From contig JBATTK010000012.1 in the NCBI GenBank assembly GCA_049670505.1, forward strand, positions 1 through 59,471: a DNA stretch of 59,471 nt, given 5' to 3'. Below, in pieces: positions 45,115 to 54,329 of this stretch (positions within the stretch are counted from its first letter, which is position 1; each line of letters begins with the position of its first letter). The position numbers and the translations under genes are program-made. The notes beneath the pieces are model-generated. The model worked only from the letters and a program-made list of their open reading frames with translations. It searched no databases and was not told the DNA's origin. The DNA is from JBATTK01 sp049670505 (GTDB lineage Bacteria > Bacteroidota > Bacteroidia > Flavobacteriales > Flavobacteriaceae).

Positions 45115-45213
45115 ATTTTAGAAAAAAACAAGAAGTTAATTACGACAGGTCCAGATTCCGATCAAACGGTCTCCGCCATTAAGTGCACTAAAAGAATGCC
45201 GAACATTATATGA
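45115..45213 (+). pseudogene. duplicated 3' tail of the leuA-like gene
   Basis: This segment repeats the end of the preceding gene 120 bp further on and in the same frame. GATTCCGATCAAACGGTCTC and the following GCCAT are identical in both; the translation SDQTVSAIKCTKRMPNII mirrors SDQTVSAIKATERMLNII, and weaker likeness reaches back to ILEKNKKLITTG against WEDKGKEFITRG. In-frame stops cut it off from the gene. It is a fragment without a start, from a partial tandem duplication or a lost second copy. Confidence 0.75.
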
Positions 45214-45252
45214 TACCGATTTTATGTCATTAGTAATCCATATCCTAGGAAC

Positions 45253-45771
45253 ATGAACAGACGAGATTTTGCCGGGAAGACACTAATGGCATCCAGCGGC
45301 CTTGCTGTTGGGTTTACTTCATTGGCCCATGAGTTTGAAAAAATACCAACTAAGCAAAAATTCGACTTTATGACACAATCGCATCCAAATCTGGAACTAA
45401 TCCATAGTTTTTTTGAAGCTTATGCCAACGATAATAGGGATGGCATCAAAAAAGTACTTTCCGAACATATCAAATGGCATATTCCTGGACGCCATCCCCT
45501 AAGCGGCACCAAGAACGGTATTGAAGAAGTATTGCTGTTTTTTCAAAAACTTACTAAGGCCAATTTTAAAGCAGAACCCCTAATTATGGGAGTGAACGAT
45601 CAGTATGTTATTGATTGCCACAGGAATTGGAGTAACATCAAGAAGGGAGAAAACCTGAATGCAATGTCGTGCTTACTTTGGAAAATTGAGGATAATAAAA
45701 TCACCGAAGTGCATAATTTCCCTGAAAACCAGTATGTAGTTGATTTATTTTTCTCAACGCATTACAGTTAA
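45253..45771 (+). CDS. SnoaL/NTF2-like protein with a Tat-type signal
   Basis: A 172-residue protein with a twin-arginine start, MNRRDFAGKTLMASSGLAVG, then a SnoaL/NTF2-like alpha+beta barrel: HPNLELIHSFFEAYANDN, LSEHIKWHIPGRHPLSG and LWKIEDNKITEVHNFPEN. This fold binds small ligands and serves as isomerase, cyclase or binding protein. A Tat signal suggests it is folded before export. It sits between the leuA-like tail duplication and leuB, where it has no obvious metabolic reason to be. The substrate is unknown. Confidence 0.78.
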   Translation: MNRRDFAGKTLMASSGLAVGFTSLAHEFEKIPTKQKFDFMTQSHPNLELIHSFFEAYANDNRDGIKKVLSEHIKWHIPGRHPLSGTKNGIEEVLLFFQKLTKANFKAEPLIMGVNDQYVIDCHRNWSNIKKGENLNAMSCLLWKIEDNKITEVHNFPENQYVVDLFFSTHYS

Positions 45772-45842
45772 AACAATAGATTTAATAATTATAAGGGGAT
45801 AAAAAATAGTTGAATTCCCCGAAACCAGCTAAATAACTCAGA

Positions 45843-46898
45843 ATGAAATTAGATATCGCCCTATTGGCAGGAGACGGGATTGGCCCGGAAGTCATTGATC
45901 AAGCCGTAAAAGTATCGAATGCGATAGCAAAGAAATTCGGCCATGAGATTCGTTGGACACCGGCCTTAACGGGAGCGGCCGCTATAGACGCCGTGGGGGA
46001 ACCCTATCCTGATGAAACCCATAACGTCTGCTTGGCGGCAGATGCCGTTCTCTTTGGGGCCATAGGTCATCCGAGATTCGACAATGACCCCTCTGCCCCT
46101 GTACGTCCGGAACAAGGGCTATTGAAAATGCGGCAAAAATTGGGACTGTTCGCCAATGTGCGACCTACCTTTACCTTCCCCTCTTTAATTGATAAATCCC
46201 CCTTGAAAAGAGAACGGATAGAAGGAACCGATCTGGTTTTTTTACGGGAACTTACCGGAGGTATCTATTTCGGAAAAAGAGGCAGATTAGATGACGGAAA
46301 TACAGCCTACGATACCTGCACCTACACGAGGGAAGAAGTAAGGCGTTTGGCAAAAAAAGGATTTGAAATGGCCATGACTCGCTCTAAAAAACTGTGTTGT
46401 GTGGATAAAGCCAATGTACTGGAATCCTCCCGTCTATGGCGAGAAACCGTACAGGCCATGGAAAAGGATTATCCGGAAGTGGAAGTTTCCTATGAATTTG
46501 TGGATGCCGTTGCCATGCGATTGGTACAATGGCCCAATTCCTACGATGTATTGATTACCGAAAACCTTTTTGGTGATATATTAACCGATGAAGCCTCGGT
46601 TATTTCCGGCTCTATGGGATTAATGCCTTCTGCTTCCATAGGCACCAAAACCTCCTTGTACGAGCCTATACACGGCTCCTATCCACAAGCTGCGGGAAAA
46701 GATATTGCCAATCCTTTGGCCACGGTATTATCCGCCGCTATGCTTTTTGAAGATAAGGGCCTTACGGATGAAGCCAAAGCTATTAGGGACGTGGTGAACA
46801 GATCCCTGTCCGAAGGTGTGGTCACCGAAGACTTGGCAGATGGGGCAAAATCCTATAAAACCAGTGAAGTCGGGGATTGGTTGGCCGAGAATATCTAG
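45843..46898 (+). CDS. leuB: 3-isopropylmalate dehydrogenase
   Basis: Oxidises and decarboxylates 3-isopropylmalate to 4-methyl-2-oxovalerate with NAD+. The 351 residues start with IALLAGDGIGPEVI; FLRELTGGIYFGKRG, VDKANVLESSRLWRE, TENLFGDILTDEASVISGS and EPIHGSYPQAAGKDIANP mark the substrate and cofactor sites. It closes the leucine cluster. A run of 79-bp repeats with a strong palindrome follows and may act as terminator. Confidence 0.97.
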   Translation: MKLDIALLAGDGIGPEVIDQAVKVSNAIAKKFGHEIRWTPALTGAAAIDAVGEPYPDETHNVCLAADAVLFGAIGHPRFDNDPSAPVRPEQGLLKMRQKLGLFANVRPTFTFPSLIDKSPLKRERIEGTDLVFLRELTGGIYFGKRGRLDDGNTAYDTCTYTREEVRRLAKKGFEMAMTRSKKLCCVDKANVLESSRLWRETVQAMEKDYPEVEVSYEFVDAVAMRLVQWPNSYDVLITENLFGDILTDEASVISGSMGLMPSASIGTKTSLYEPIHGSYPQAAGKDIANPLATVLSAAMLFEDKGLTDEAKAIRDVVNRSLSEGVVTEDLADGAKSYKTSEVGDWLAENI

Positions 46899-46904
46899 TC
46901 AAAA

Positions 46905-47089
46905 CCTGCGAGGTCTCCAAGACCTTGTAGGTTTAAGCTCATAAGCTGTTCTACCTCTATATGGGTTTTTTCTGGAAACCATACCTGCGAGGTCCTCATG
47001 ACCTTTTACGTTTAAGCCCATAAGCTGTTCCGCCCCGATACGATTTTTTTCCTGAAACTATACCTGCGAGGTCTCCAAGACCTCGCAGG
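46905..47089 (+). repeat. 79-bp tandem repeat ending in a perfect palindrome
   Basis: Two full copies of a 79-bp unit start at 46905 and 46984, and a third, partial one at 47063. Each begins with CCTGCGAGGTC and goes on through a TTTAAGC.CATAAGCTGTTC segment. The third copy is a 27-bp perfect inverted repeat, CCTGCGAGGTCT / AGACCTCGCAGG with a 3-nt loop; the first two have mutated right arms. It can fold as a terminator for leuB. Similar palindromes occur, as I recall, between genes in other Bacteroidota. Confidence 0.8.
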
Positions 47090-47134
47090 ATAAAAACTCA
47101 CGGTACATTAATGCAACCTATTAATATTATCCAC

Positions 47135-47142
47135 TATATTTG
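47135..47142 (+). promoter_or_regulatory. putative -7 box of the AraC regulator gene
   Basis: TATATTTG matches TAnnTTTG. It lies 54 nt before the presumed TTG start. A 22-codon ORF (ATG at 47153, stop at 47219-47221) overlaps the regulator start and could be a leader peptide or chance. Confidence 0.35.
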
Positions 47143-47195
47143 AGAGAGGTAGATGATGAACCATACTGAAACCATTAAAAATCAAATTCTAATCG

Positions 47196-48137
47196 TTGAA
47201 TGTTCAACTAAATATCAATAAGAACCTAAAAGACCAGTTTCAGCACTTTTTCAAATTAAAAGAGGTTAAAGGAGCGTACTTTTTAGATACGGCAATTGGC
47301 GGTGGCCATAGTATGGAATTTGTTGACTTTCCGGGCCAAATGGAGTTTTATCACTTTAAGAAATCGTATTTCAAAATTCCTATCCATATGAGATCGATTA
47401 ATCCGATCGATACCGAATGGTTCCTGATACATATTAATCTTTCTAAGATAAAACAACAAAAAAAGGTTGGGGACGAGATCATCGATTTTCAAAAACACCT
47501 TCCTATTGGACTCTTACTTTATGGTCCCGGACTGGAAATAGATACCCAATTACCTCCAAATGTTGAAATGGAATTGGCAAGTATCCATTTTCATCATGCT
47601 TTTCTTGATACTTATTTTGAAAATTGGAAGAATAGTATTGACCCTACTAAGAATTTGGTCTATGAAGATTTGGATTTCAAGCTGGAAAATGCCTTGTACA
47701 AGGCATTATCTTCTATTCGGAACAAGATAGAATGTCATGCCAATGTACTTCATTTCTTGAATCTTTTTTTTGAAAAATTACAAACCCATTCCCGAACGAC
47801 CCAGCATGAAGCTTTGCATTCGGAAGACATAAAAAATTTATTCATAGCTTCTGCCCATCTTAGAAACCCTTTGGTCGCTACGGTACCATCTATAGAAGAA
47901 CTGGCTAATATTGCCCATATGGGAATTACTAAATTCAAAACCTCTTTTAAACAGCTATTCGGTAATGCCCCAATTCAGTATCGAAATAGAATACGGATGG
48001 AATTTGCAAGGGAAGAGATAGCGGCACGAAGAAAAACCCCGACCGAAATAAGTTATGATTTAGGGTATGCACATCCATCCAATTTTACGACCGCATACAA
48101 AAAACACTTTGGCGAGTTACCCTCTTCGCTACTATAA
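47196..48137 (+). CDS. AraC-family transcriptional regulator
   Basis: The C-terminal third (about residues 225-313) is the double helix-turn-helix DNA-binding domain: PSIEELANIAHMGITKFKTSFKQLFG and ISYDLGYAHPSNFTTAYKKHFG. The N-terminal 200 residues are an unassigned ligand or dimerisation domain. The upstream end of the frame is a TTG, and no ATG lies near; the true start is uncertain. It probably controls the NTF2-like gene that follows 93 bp downstream on the same strand. Confidence 0.88.
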   Translation: MNVQLNINKNLKDQFQHFFKLKEVKGAYFLDTAIGGGHSMEFVDFPGQMEFYHFKKSYFKIPIHMRSINPIDTEWFLIHINLSKIKQQKKVGDEIIDFQKHLPIGLLLYGPGLEIDTQLPPNVEMELASIHFHHAFLDTYFENWKNSIDPTKNLVYEDLDFKLENALYKALSSIRNKIECHANVLHFLNLFFEKLQTHSRTTQHEALHSEDIKNLFIASAHLRNPLVATVPSIEELANIAHMGITKFKTSFKQLFGNAPIQYRNRIRMEFAREEIAARRKTPTEISYDLGYAHPSNFTTAYKKHFGELPSSLL

Positions 48138-48230
48138 TACTTTCGTCTTCCATAACTAATCAATCGCCTTTTTGCATTAAAGTCCACATGGTTTTAGGTT
48201 CTAAATTGCTTAAAACTAAAATCACAAAAG

Positions 48231-48812
48231 ATGAAACACATGTATTCGGTACTACTCGTTAGCCTCATTGCGGTAAGTTCATTTTCCCAAGAACAAAGTG
48301 AAATCAAAACAAATCAAACGGAAATCAACAAAGAAATTGCCCGAAACTTCTATCAGGACTTGTGGTTTACAAACCATACGGACAACTATAAGAAATATGT
48401 GGCCGATCAGTATATTGTGCATGATATAGGCGACAGAAAAGGTGTTACCGAACCTGCTATAGAACAAAAGAATATAGCTGATTTTTTCTGGGGGAATGGC
48501 GGATTTGATTGTAGCATCGACTATCAGATTGCAGAAGGAGACATGGTTGCCACACGTTGGACGGGTTCATTTAAGGCAACAACCTTGTTCGGTCGAATAT
48601 TTTTGGAAAACAAAGCACCTATCAGCATTATCAACGTATTTAGAATTAAGGATGGGAAAATCGTAGAATTTTGGAACCATCGACATGATATTGAAACACC
48701 CCAAACCTTAAAATTTACTATTAAAGGACTTCTCATTGGCTTGATCATAGCGCTATTACCCACTATTATAGCCTTAAGACTGAGGAAAAAGCTTAGGTCA
48801 TTAACCAAATAA
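48231..48812 (+). CDS. exported SnoaL/NTF2-like protein with C-terminal membrane helix
   Basis: A 193-residue protein with a signal peptide (hydrophobic stretch ending VSSFSQ), a SnoaL-like domain with NFYQDLWFTNHTDNYKKYVAD, YIVHDIG and VFRIKDGKIVEFWNHRHDI, and a final helix, LLIGLIIALLPTIIALRL, with a basic tail. It would sit on the outer face of the inner membrane. It follows the AraC regulator. The ligand is unknown. Confidence 0.78.
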   Translation: MKHMYSVLLVSLIAVSSFSQEQSEIKTNQTEINKEIARNFYQDLWFTNHTDNYKKYVADQYIVHDIGDRKGVTEPAIEQKNIADFFWGNGGFDCSIDYQIAEGDMVATRWTGSFKATTLFGRIFLENKAPISIINVFRIKDGKIVEFWNHRHDIETPQTLKFTIKGLLIGLIIALLPTIIALRLRKKLRSLTK

Positions 48813-49130
48813 ACACAATAACTTCATAATCCATAACCTAAAAACTATAATGGCTAAAATGTTTTAGAAACTGAAAGTCTTGACCGACCAAGGCGGACAT
48901 AATTTCTACTAGCGAATGAGACCAATAAAAGATTTGTACGAACTAAACACTACTTTTCATATACGGGCCATTTAAACCATGCCGGTCCGGAGGAAATCGC
49001 GACCCTAACTGTTACGAGGAGCTCCCCTATTGGGGGCCTTGGGGCAGCTTTTATACTCCCAAATAATTCACTAACTTTAGGGAAAACGAATAGCATCGTA
49101 TCACTTATATCAAACTAAACACCTAAACAA
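48813..49130. other. intergenic region with an unexplained open frame
   Basis: No recognised gene. One plus-strand frame is open from 48903 to a TAA at 49116-49118 (71 codons) but has no ATG; it reads for example GHLNHAGPEEIATLTV and may be a decayed gene or chance. A TAACTTTA near 49072 could be the -7 box of the S9 peptidase gene. Confidence 0.35.
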
Positions 49131-51152
49131 ATGAAGAATCTAACAATCGGACTGCTTTTTTTGGTCGTAATTCCACTTTTTGGGCAAGAAAAAACCAGTC
49201 TTTCCCCAGATCATTATGGAAACTACGAATGGGCTTCAAACCCACGACTTTCACCCGATGGCAAACAGGTGCTTTACGTTAGGACCTGGATCAATTTGGT
49301 AGACGATAAGCGAGAGACGGATCTATGGATCATGAATAGCGATGGTTCAATGAACCGTTTTTTTCTAAAGGGATCAAATGGAAAATGGTCGCCGGACGCA
49401 ACTAAAATTGCCTTTACCAAAAAAGGCGAACCGGAAGGAACTCAAATATTTGTGAAATACCTTGGTGTGGAAGGTGAACCTACCCAAATTACTAAACTGG
49501 AAAAGTCACCTTCGAGTATGGAGTGGTCCCCGGACAGCAAGTTCATTGCATTCACCATGCATGTAGATGCTGATCCGGCCTTAAAACCCTTAGGCGTCCC
49601 CCCTGCACCTAAAGGAGCAAAATGGACCGAAGCTCCCAAGGTAATTGATCAAATGGATTATACCCAAGACCGAATAGGGTTTCTTGAACGGGGATTCCGT
49701 CAATTATTCATTGTACCTGCCGATGGAGGATCCGCAAGGCAGATTTCAGAAGGCGATTGGGACGTCTCCAATGGAATAGCATGGACAGCAGATAGTAAAT
49801 CCATACTGTTTAACAGTTACAGAAGACCTGAAGCGGAGTACGCCAGAGGACACTCGAACCTATATTCCGTACATATCAATACACTGGAAATTGCCGAATT
49901 ATCCACACGGGAAGGAACCGAGTACGCCCCAAATGTTTCACCTGATGGATCCAAAGTCGCATTCATCGGTTCAACTTGGACGGAGAACTTTTACCACGAT
50001 CGGAAAATGTATCTCATGAATCTTGACGGTTCGGGACTCAAATGTATCACTACCAGCCTTGATCAAACACCAGGAGCACCTATATGGTCGGACAAAGGGG
50101 ATGGCGTATATTTTAACGTTCGCGAATTTGGTCAAAGTAACGTCTACTTTGCGGACACCAATGGAAAAGTCAAAAAAATAACATCGGGCAATCATATGCT
50201 GAGCCTGGGCAATATCGCCAAGGGACAGGCCGTAGCTACATGGAGCAGTCCACATAATCCCAACGATATTGTCAATTTCAAAACGGATAGTCCCGGTAAA
50301 ATAAAACAGCTTACGGAAGTAAACAGCGATATTTTCTACAATGTGACATTCGGAGAGGTAGAGGAAATCAAATACCCGTCGGTAGACGGTAAGGAAATCC
50401 AAGGGTGGATAGTAAAACCTCCCCGGTTTGACCCCAATAAAAAATATCCATTGGTGCTTCGTATTCATGGAGGACCTCATGGCATGTATAATGTGGGGTT
50501 CAACTATAATTTTCAACTTCATGCGGCCCAGGACCAAATTGTTCTCTATACAAATCCGAGAGGCTCTACCGGCTACGGGTATGAATTCGCGAATGCCATC
50601 CAAAATGCCTACCCCGGTAACGATTATGATGATATCATGGCCGGAGTGGACGAGGTAGTATCCAGAGGGTATATTGATGAAAACAAAATGTACGTCTATG
50701 GGGGAAGTGGTGGCGGAGTATTGACTAGCTGGATTGTTGGTCAAACAGATCGTTTTGCCGCTGCGTCGGTCAACTATCCGGTCACCAATTGGTTTTCCTT
50801 TGTAGGCACCACAGATGGTTCAGGATGGTATTACAATTTTAAAAAGTATCCCTGGGAAGATCCATCGGAACATATTAAGCGATCTCCTCTTATGTATGTG
50901 GGCAATGTAAAGACACCCACTATGCTGATGTGTGGCGAAAACGACCTCAGAACGCCAATCTCCCAGACCGAAGAATATTATCAGGCATTAAAGATGAACA
51001 AGGTGCCCACAGTAATGATCAGGTTCAATGATGAATTTCACGGTACCAGTAGCAAACCATCTAATTTCCTTAGAACCCATGGCTACCTGAACGCCTGGTT
51101 TGACAAACATGCGGTTAAAAAAGATTTTTCTGAAGAGCTAATTGCCGATTAA
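49131..51152 (+). CDS. exported S9-family serine peptidase
   Basis: A 673-residue prolyl-oligopeptidase-family enzyme with a signal peptide (ending PLFGQ). The first 400 residues form a beta-propeller made of WSPD-type repeats (KWSPDATKIAF, EWSPDSKFIAF, NVSPDGSKVAF). The C-terminal alpha/beta-hydrolase domain holds Ser526 in YGGSGGG, Asp in CGENDLRTPISQ and His in NDEFHGTS. It should cleave short peptides in the periplasm, as dipeptidyl- or acylaminoacyl-peptidases do. Confidence 0.92.
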   Translation: MKNLTIGLLFLVVIPLFGQEKTSLSPDHYGNYEWASNPRLSPDGKQVLYVRTWINLVDDKRETDLWIMNSDGSMNRFFLKGSNGKWSPDATKIAFTKKGEPEGTQIFVKYLGVEGEPTQITKLEKSPSSMEWSPDSKFIAFTMHVDADPALKPLGVPPAPKGAKWTEAPKVIDQMDYTQDRIGFLERGFRQLFIVPADGGSARQISEGDWDVSNGIAWTADSKSILFNSYRRPEAEYARGHSNLYSVHINTLEIAELSTREGTEYAPNVSPDGSKVAFIGSTWTENFYHDRKMYLMNLDGSGLKCITTSLDQTPGAPIWSDKGDGVYFNVREFGQSNVYFADTNGKVKKITSGNHMLSLGNIAKGQAVATWSSPHNPNDIVNFKTDSPGKIKQLTEVNSDIFYNVTFGEVEEIKYPSVDGKEIQGWIVKPPRFDPNKKYPLVLRIHGGPHGMYNVGFNYNFQLHAAQDQIVLYTNPRGSTGYGYEFANAIQNAYPGNDYDDIMAGVDEVVSRGYIDENKMYVYGGSGGGVLTSWIVGQTDRFAAASVNYPVTNWFSFVGTTDGSGWYYNFKKYPWEDPSEHIKRSPLMYVGNVKTPTMLMCGENDLRTPISQTEEYYQALKMNKVPTVMIRFNDEFHGTSSKPSNFLRTHGYLNAWFDKHAVKKDFSEELIAD

Positions 51153-51391
51153 AATAGCAGTTCATTCTATGGTAGGCTAGTGGCGACGGGAAGTATAAAG
51201 TCCGTATAACAGGCAATACAGACCTATACCTCCAAGGAGGTTTAAAATTATGTAAGTGGCCGCAAAAAGATGGTATTGTAGCTGTCCAAATTAAATTGGA
51301 CCATTCTTTAATAAGCTGAAAGATAACCGTTCAGTGGAGAGAAGCATACGGGAAAGCAGGAAAATACCAATCAAAGACCAACGAAATTTAG

Positions 51392-52375
51392 ATGAAGGCT
51401 ATTTATTATGACCGATACGGACCTCCGGAAGTGCTTCAACTCAAAGAAGTTGAAAAACCGGTACTTAAAGATAATGAAATACTGTTAAAAATCCATGCCT
51501 CGGCCGTTACTATGGGCGACTGTGAAATGCGTCGTCCCAATATCCCCAACTTAACATGGTTCATTGTGCGACTATTCTTTGGTCTCAGAAAACCAAGAAA
51601 AAGAATACTCGGAAGTTATTTGGCGGGGGAGATCGAGTCCGTGGGAAAAGAGGTAAAATTATTCAGGAAGGGTGACCGCGTTTTTGGGGTTAGCGAGCGT
51701 TTTGGTGCATATGCCGAGTTCATCAAGCTATCGGATAAGGCTGTACTAACCGCCTTACCTTCTAATATGACCTATGAGGAAGCTGCGCCTGTTGCCCTGG
51801 GACTAGACTCGCTACATTTTCTAAAAAAGGCAAAGATAGGCGACAAAGAAAAAATACTGATCAACGGTGCAGGTGGTGGCATAGGTACTTATGCCGTGCA
51901 ACTCGCCAAATATTTTGGGGCGCAGGTAACCGCAGTAGACCGTATGGATAAACTGGATATGCTTAGGGCTATTGGGGCGGACAAGGTCATTGATTACAGC
52001 GATGGGGATTTCACATATAACGGAACAACATATGACATTGTTTTTGATGTAGTAGGTGCGCTCTCGCATACAAGGGCCTTACGATTACTGAATGAAAATG
52101 GGAGGTACATTTCCGCTATTCCACTACTTTCGAGACTATTTCCCAGCTTATGGATCTCGTTAATAAGCAAAAAGAGGATGATGACAGGCCTAACAAGCCC
52201 CCGTGTAGAAGATTTGGATTTCCTTAAGGAATTGATCGAGGCAGGCCGACTAAAGACGGTCATAGACCGCTGCTATACGCTAGAGCAAGTTGCTGACGCA
52301 CAAAGATATATTGAACAAGACCTAAAGAAAGGAAATGTGGTAGTATCCATGAAACAAATGACAAAATCATCATAA
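51392..52375 (+). CDS. zinc-independent MDR-family NAD(P)-dependent oxidoreductase
   Basis: A 327-residue medium-chain dehydrogenase/reductase resembling quinone oxidoreductases. The N-terminus MKAIYYDRYGPPEVLQLKEV is typical, GSYLAGEIESVGKEV follows, and INGAGGGIGTYAVQLAKYFG is the nucleotide-binding loop. The structural zinc cysteines of alcohol dehydrogenases are missing. It ends one base before the start of the M20 hydrolase gene, so the two are probably co-translated. The substrate is unknown. Confidence 0.9.
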   Translation: MKAIYYDRYGPPEVLQLKEVEKPVLKDNEILLKIHASAVTMGDCEMRRPNIPNLTWFIVRLFFGLRKPRKRILGSYLAGEIESVGKEVKLFRKGDRVFGVSERFGAYAEFIKLSDKAVLTALPSNMTYEEAAPVALGLDSLHFLKKAKIGDKEKILINGAGGGIGTYAVQLAKYFGAQVTAVDRMDKLDMLRAIGADKVIDYSDGDFTYNGTTYDIVFDVVGALSHTRALRLLNENGRYISAIPLLSRLFPSLWISLISKKRMMTGLTSPRVEDLDFLKELIEAGRLKTVIDRCYTLEQVADAQRYIEQDLKKGNVVVSMKQMTKSS

Positions 52376-52376
52376 A

Positions 52377-53801
52377 ATGAAAAAATGCTTCCTATTGACA
52401 TCACTTTTTATTTTTAGTTCCTCCCTATCGTTCGCTCAAAATGATAAGGAAAAAGTAATGGGTTCCATAGATTCCAAACATGCTCATTACACTGCCATTG
52501 CAAAACAATTATGGGAAAATCCAGAATTGGGATACCTAGAGGAAAATAGCTCGGCACTTTTACAGGAGGAACTGCGTAAAGAAGGCTTTACCATAGCAAA
52601 AGGAGTAGCGGATATTCCTACGGCCTTTACCGCTACTTATGGATCTGGCACACCGGTCATTGGGATTTTAGGGGAGTTTGATGCGCTCCCCGGGATGTCC
52701 CAGGCCGCAGCGCCCTTTCATAAAGCTAGAATTGACGGTGCGCCCGGTCAGGCGTGCGGTCATCACCTATTTGGGACGGGTTCCCTAGCGGCGGCTATTG
52801 CAACAAAAGATTGGCTTAAGGATTCAGGAAAGTCAGGAACCATAAGATACTACGGTACCCCGGCAGAAGAAGGTGGTTCGGGAAAAGTGTATATGGTACG
52901 GGCAGGACTTTTTAATGATATCGATGCGATTATTTCCTGGCATCCGGGAGATGAAAATACGTCCAACCCGGGCACGAATCTAGCAACGATATCTGGTAAA
53001 TTCCGATTCCAAGGCAGTTCTTCCCATGCGGCCGCAGCTCCGGAACGAGGGCGCTCCGCACTTGACGGTGTGGAAGGGATGAACGATTTGGTAAATATGT
53101 TAAGAGAGCATACTACGGAATCTACGCGCATTCACTATTCCATTACAAAAGGCGGTGATGCCCCTAACATTGTGCCGGCGGAAGCCGAAGTCTACTATGT
53201 GGTCCGCCATTCCAATAGGGATGAGGTACAGTCCGTCTGGAACCGCGTAGTAAAGGCGGCCGAAGGAGCGGCAATAGGAACAGAAACCACAATGACCTAT
53301 GAAATTATTGGAGGAACCTATGACAGGTTACCCAACAAAGCCCTGGCGACATTAATGCATGCCAATCTAACGCTTGTAGGTGGGATAGACTATACACAAA
53401 AGGAACTAGACTTTGCGGAAGAACTTCAAAAAACGCTGGGAGTGGTGAAACCTATATCAAGTGCCAATAAGATACAACCTATGGTCTTCACCTACGGTAA
53501 AGCTTCTGCCGATACGGGTGATGTGAGCTGGAATGCTCCAACAGCTGCAATTAGGGCGGCAACTTGGGTGCCCGGAACCCCACCGCACAGTTGGCAAGCC
53601 GTCGCCGCAGGTGGCACTTCTATCGGCTACAAAGGAATGATGGTAGCCGCAAAAACCTTGGCGTTGACAGCAATCGATATTTATAATTCCCCTGTATTGT
53701 TGAATGAAGTGAAAGCTGAATTCAACGAAAGAAGAGGTCCCCATTTTAAATATGAAGCTTTATTGGGCAATCGAAAACCGGCACTGGATTATCGCAAATA
53801 A
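52377..53801 (+). CDS. exported M20-family amidohydrolase, AbgB-like
   Basis: A 474-residue metallohydrolase with a signal peptide (SSSLSFAQ). Metal ligands are in GEFDALPGMSQ, GQACGHHLFGTGS, PAEEGGSGKVYMV and WHPGDEN. The layout follows AbgB, the p-aminobenzoyl-glutamate hydrolase subunit, and PPHSWQAVAAGGTSIG near the C-terminus fits too. No AbgA partner is visible. It probably releases amino acids or ammonia from N-acyl compounds in the periplasm. It is coupled to the oxidoreductase upstream. Confidence 0.88.
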   Translation: MKKCFLLTSLFIFSSSLSFAQNDKEKVMGSIDSKHAHYTAIAKQLWENPELGYLEENSSALLQEELRKEGFTIAKGVADIPTAFTATYGSGTPVIGILGEFDALPGMSQAAAPFHKARIDGAPGQACGHHLFGTGSLAAAIATKDWLKDSGKSGTIRYYGTPAEEGGSGKVYMVRAGLFNDIDAIISWHPGDENTSNPGTNLATISGKFRFQGSSSHAAAAPERGRSALDGVEGMNDLVNMLREHTTESTRIHYSITKGGDAPNIVPAEAEVYYVVRHSNRDEVQSVWNRVVKAAEGAAIGTETTMTYEIIGGTYDRLPNKALATLMHANLTLVGGIDYTQKELDFAEELQKTLGVVKPISSANKIQPMVFTYGKASADTGDVSWNAPTAAIRAATWVPGTPPHSWQAVAAGGTSIGYKGMMVAAKTLALTAIDIYNSPVLLNEVKAEFNERRGPHFKYEALLGNRKPALDYRK

Positions 53802-53870
53802 GTACTTACGACGAGAGGACGCTGGTAAAAATAAGTTTTTAAAAGGCCGAGCAGTAATCGAGATCAACGA

Positions 53871-54329
53871 ATGGAAACACTCTTTACAGAAGCAAAAGAC
53901 CATGATATACCTATTATTCTTGAAATGATGGGTACTTTCAACGCCATAGATGATTATCCTTTTGATCCCGAAACCAGATACAAAAATTTATCCGAACTTA
54001 TGGGGAACCCAGGGCTTGGTAGCATCTTCTTAATTCGTAATCAAGAATGCATAATCGGTTATATCGTCTTGACCTTTGGATATAGTTTTGAATATCAGGG
54101 GAGAGATGCCTTTATTGATGAATTTTTTATTAAGGAAGATTTCAGAAATCGTGGAATTGGCAAAACGACTTTGGGGTTTATTGAAAGAGCATCGGAAAAG
54201 CTTGGTATAAATGCAATTCACTTGGAAGTTGAAAATCATAATGTGAATGCCAATAGTCTATACCTCAACAAGGGGTTCATTGGAAATCAACGTACGCTAT
54301 TAACTAAAAAAATAAAAACCGAATCATGA
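53871..54329 (+). CDS. GNAT-family N-acetyltransferase
   Basis: A 152-residue acetyl-CoA-dependent transferase. DEFFIKEDFRNRGIGKTTLGF is the acetyl-CoA-binding loop (Q/RxxGxG/A), and INAIHLEVENHNVNANSLYLNKGF is the last strand-helix motif. The acceptor cannot be predicted. Its stop overlaps the following gene as ATGA, so the two are translated together. Confidence 0.92.
   Translation: METLFTEAKDHDIPIILEMMGTFNAIDDYPFDPETRYKNLSELMGNPGLGSIFLIRNQECIIGYIVLTFGYSFEYQGRDAFIDEFFIKEDFRNRGIGKTTLGFIERASEKLGINAIHLEVENHNVNANSLYLNKGFIGNQRTLLTKKIKTES

Noticed and set aside
46905..47089. A CRISPR array at the 79-bp repeats
   Set aside because: The whole 79-bp unit repeats, including what would be spacers, so it is a simple tandem repeat.
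47153..47221. 22-codon ORF overlapping the AraC regulator start as a translated leader
   Set aside because: It has a plausible ATG but no conserved feature; it could be chance, so it is only mentioned under the promoter.
51169..51391. Small remnant frame between the S9 peptidase and MDR genes (reads LYLQGGLKLCKWPQKDG)
   Set aside because: About 45 open codons without a start and with no recognised family; too short to support as a feature.
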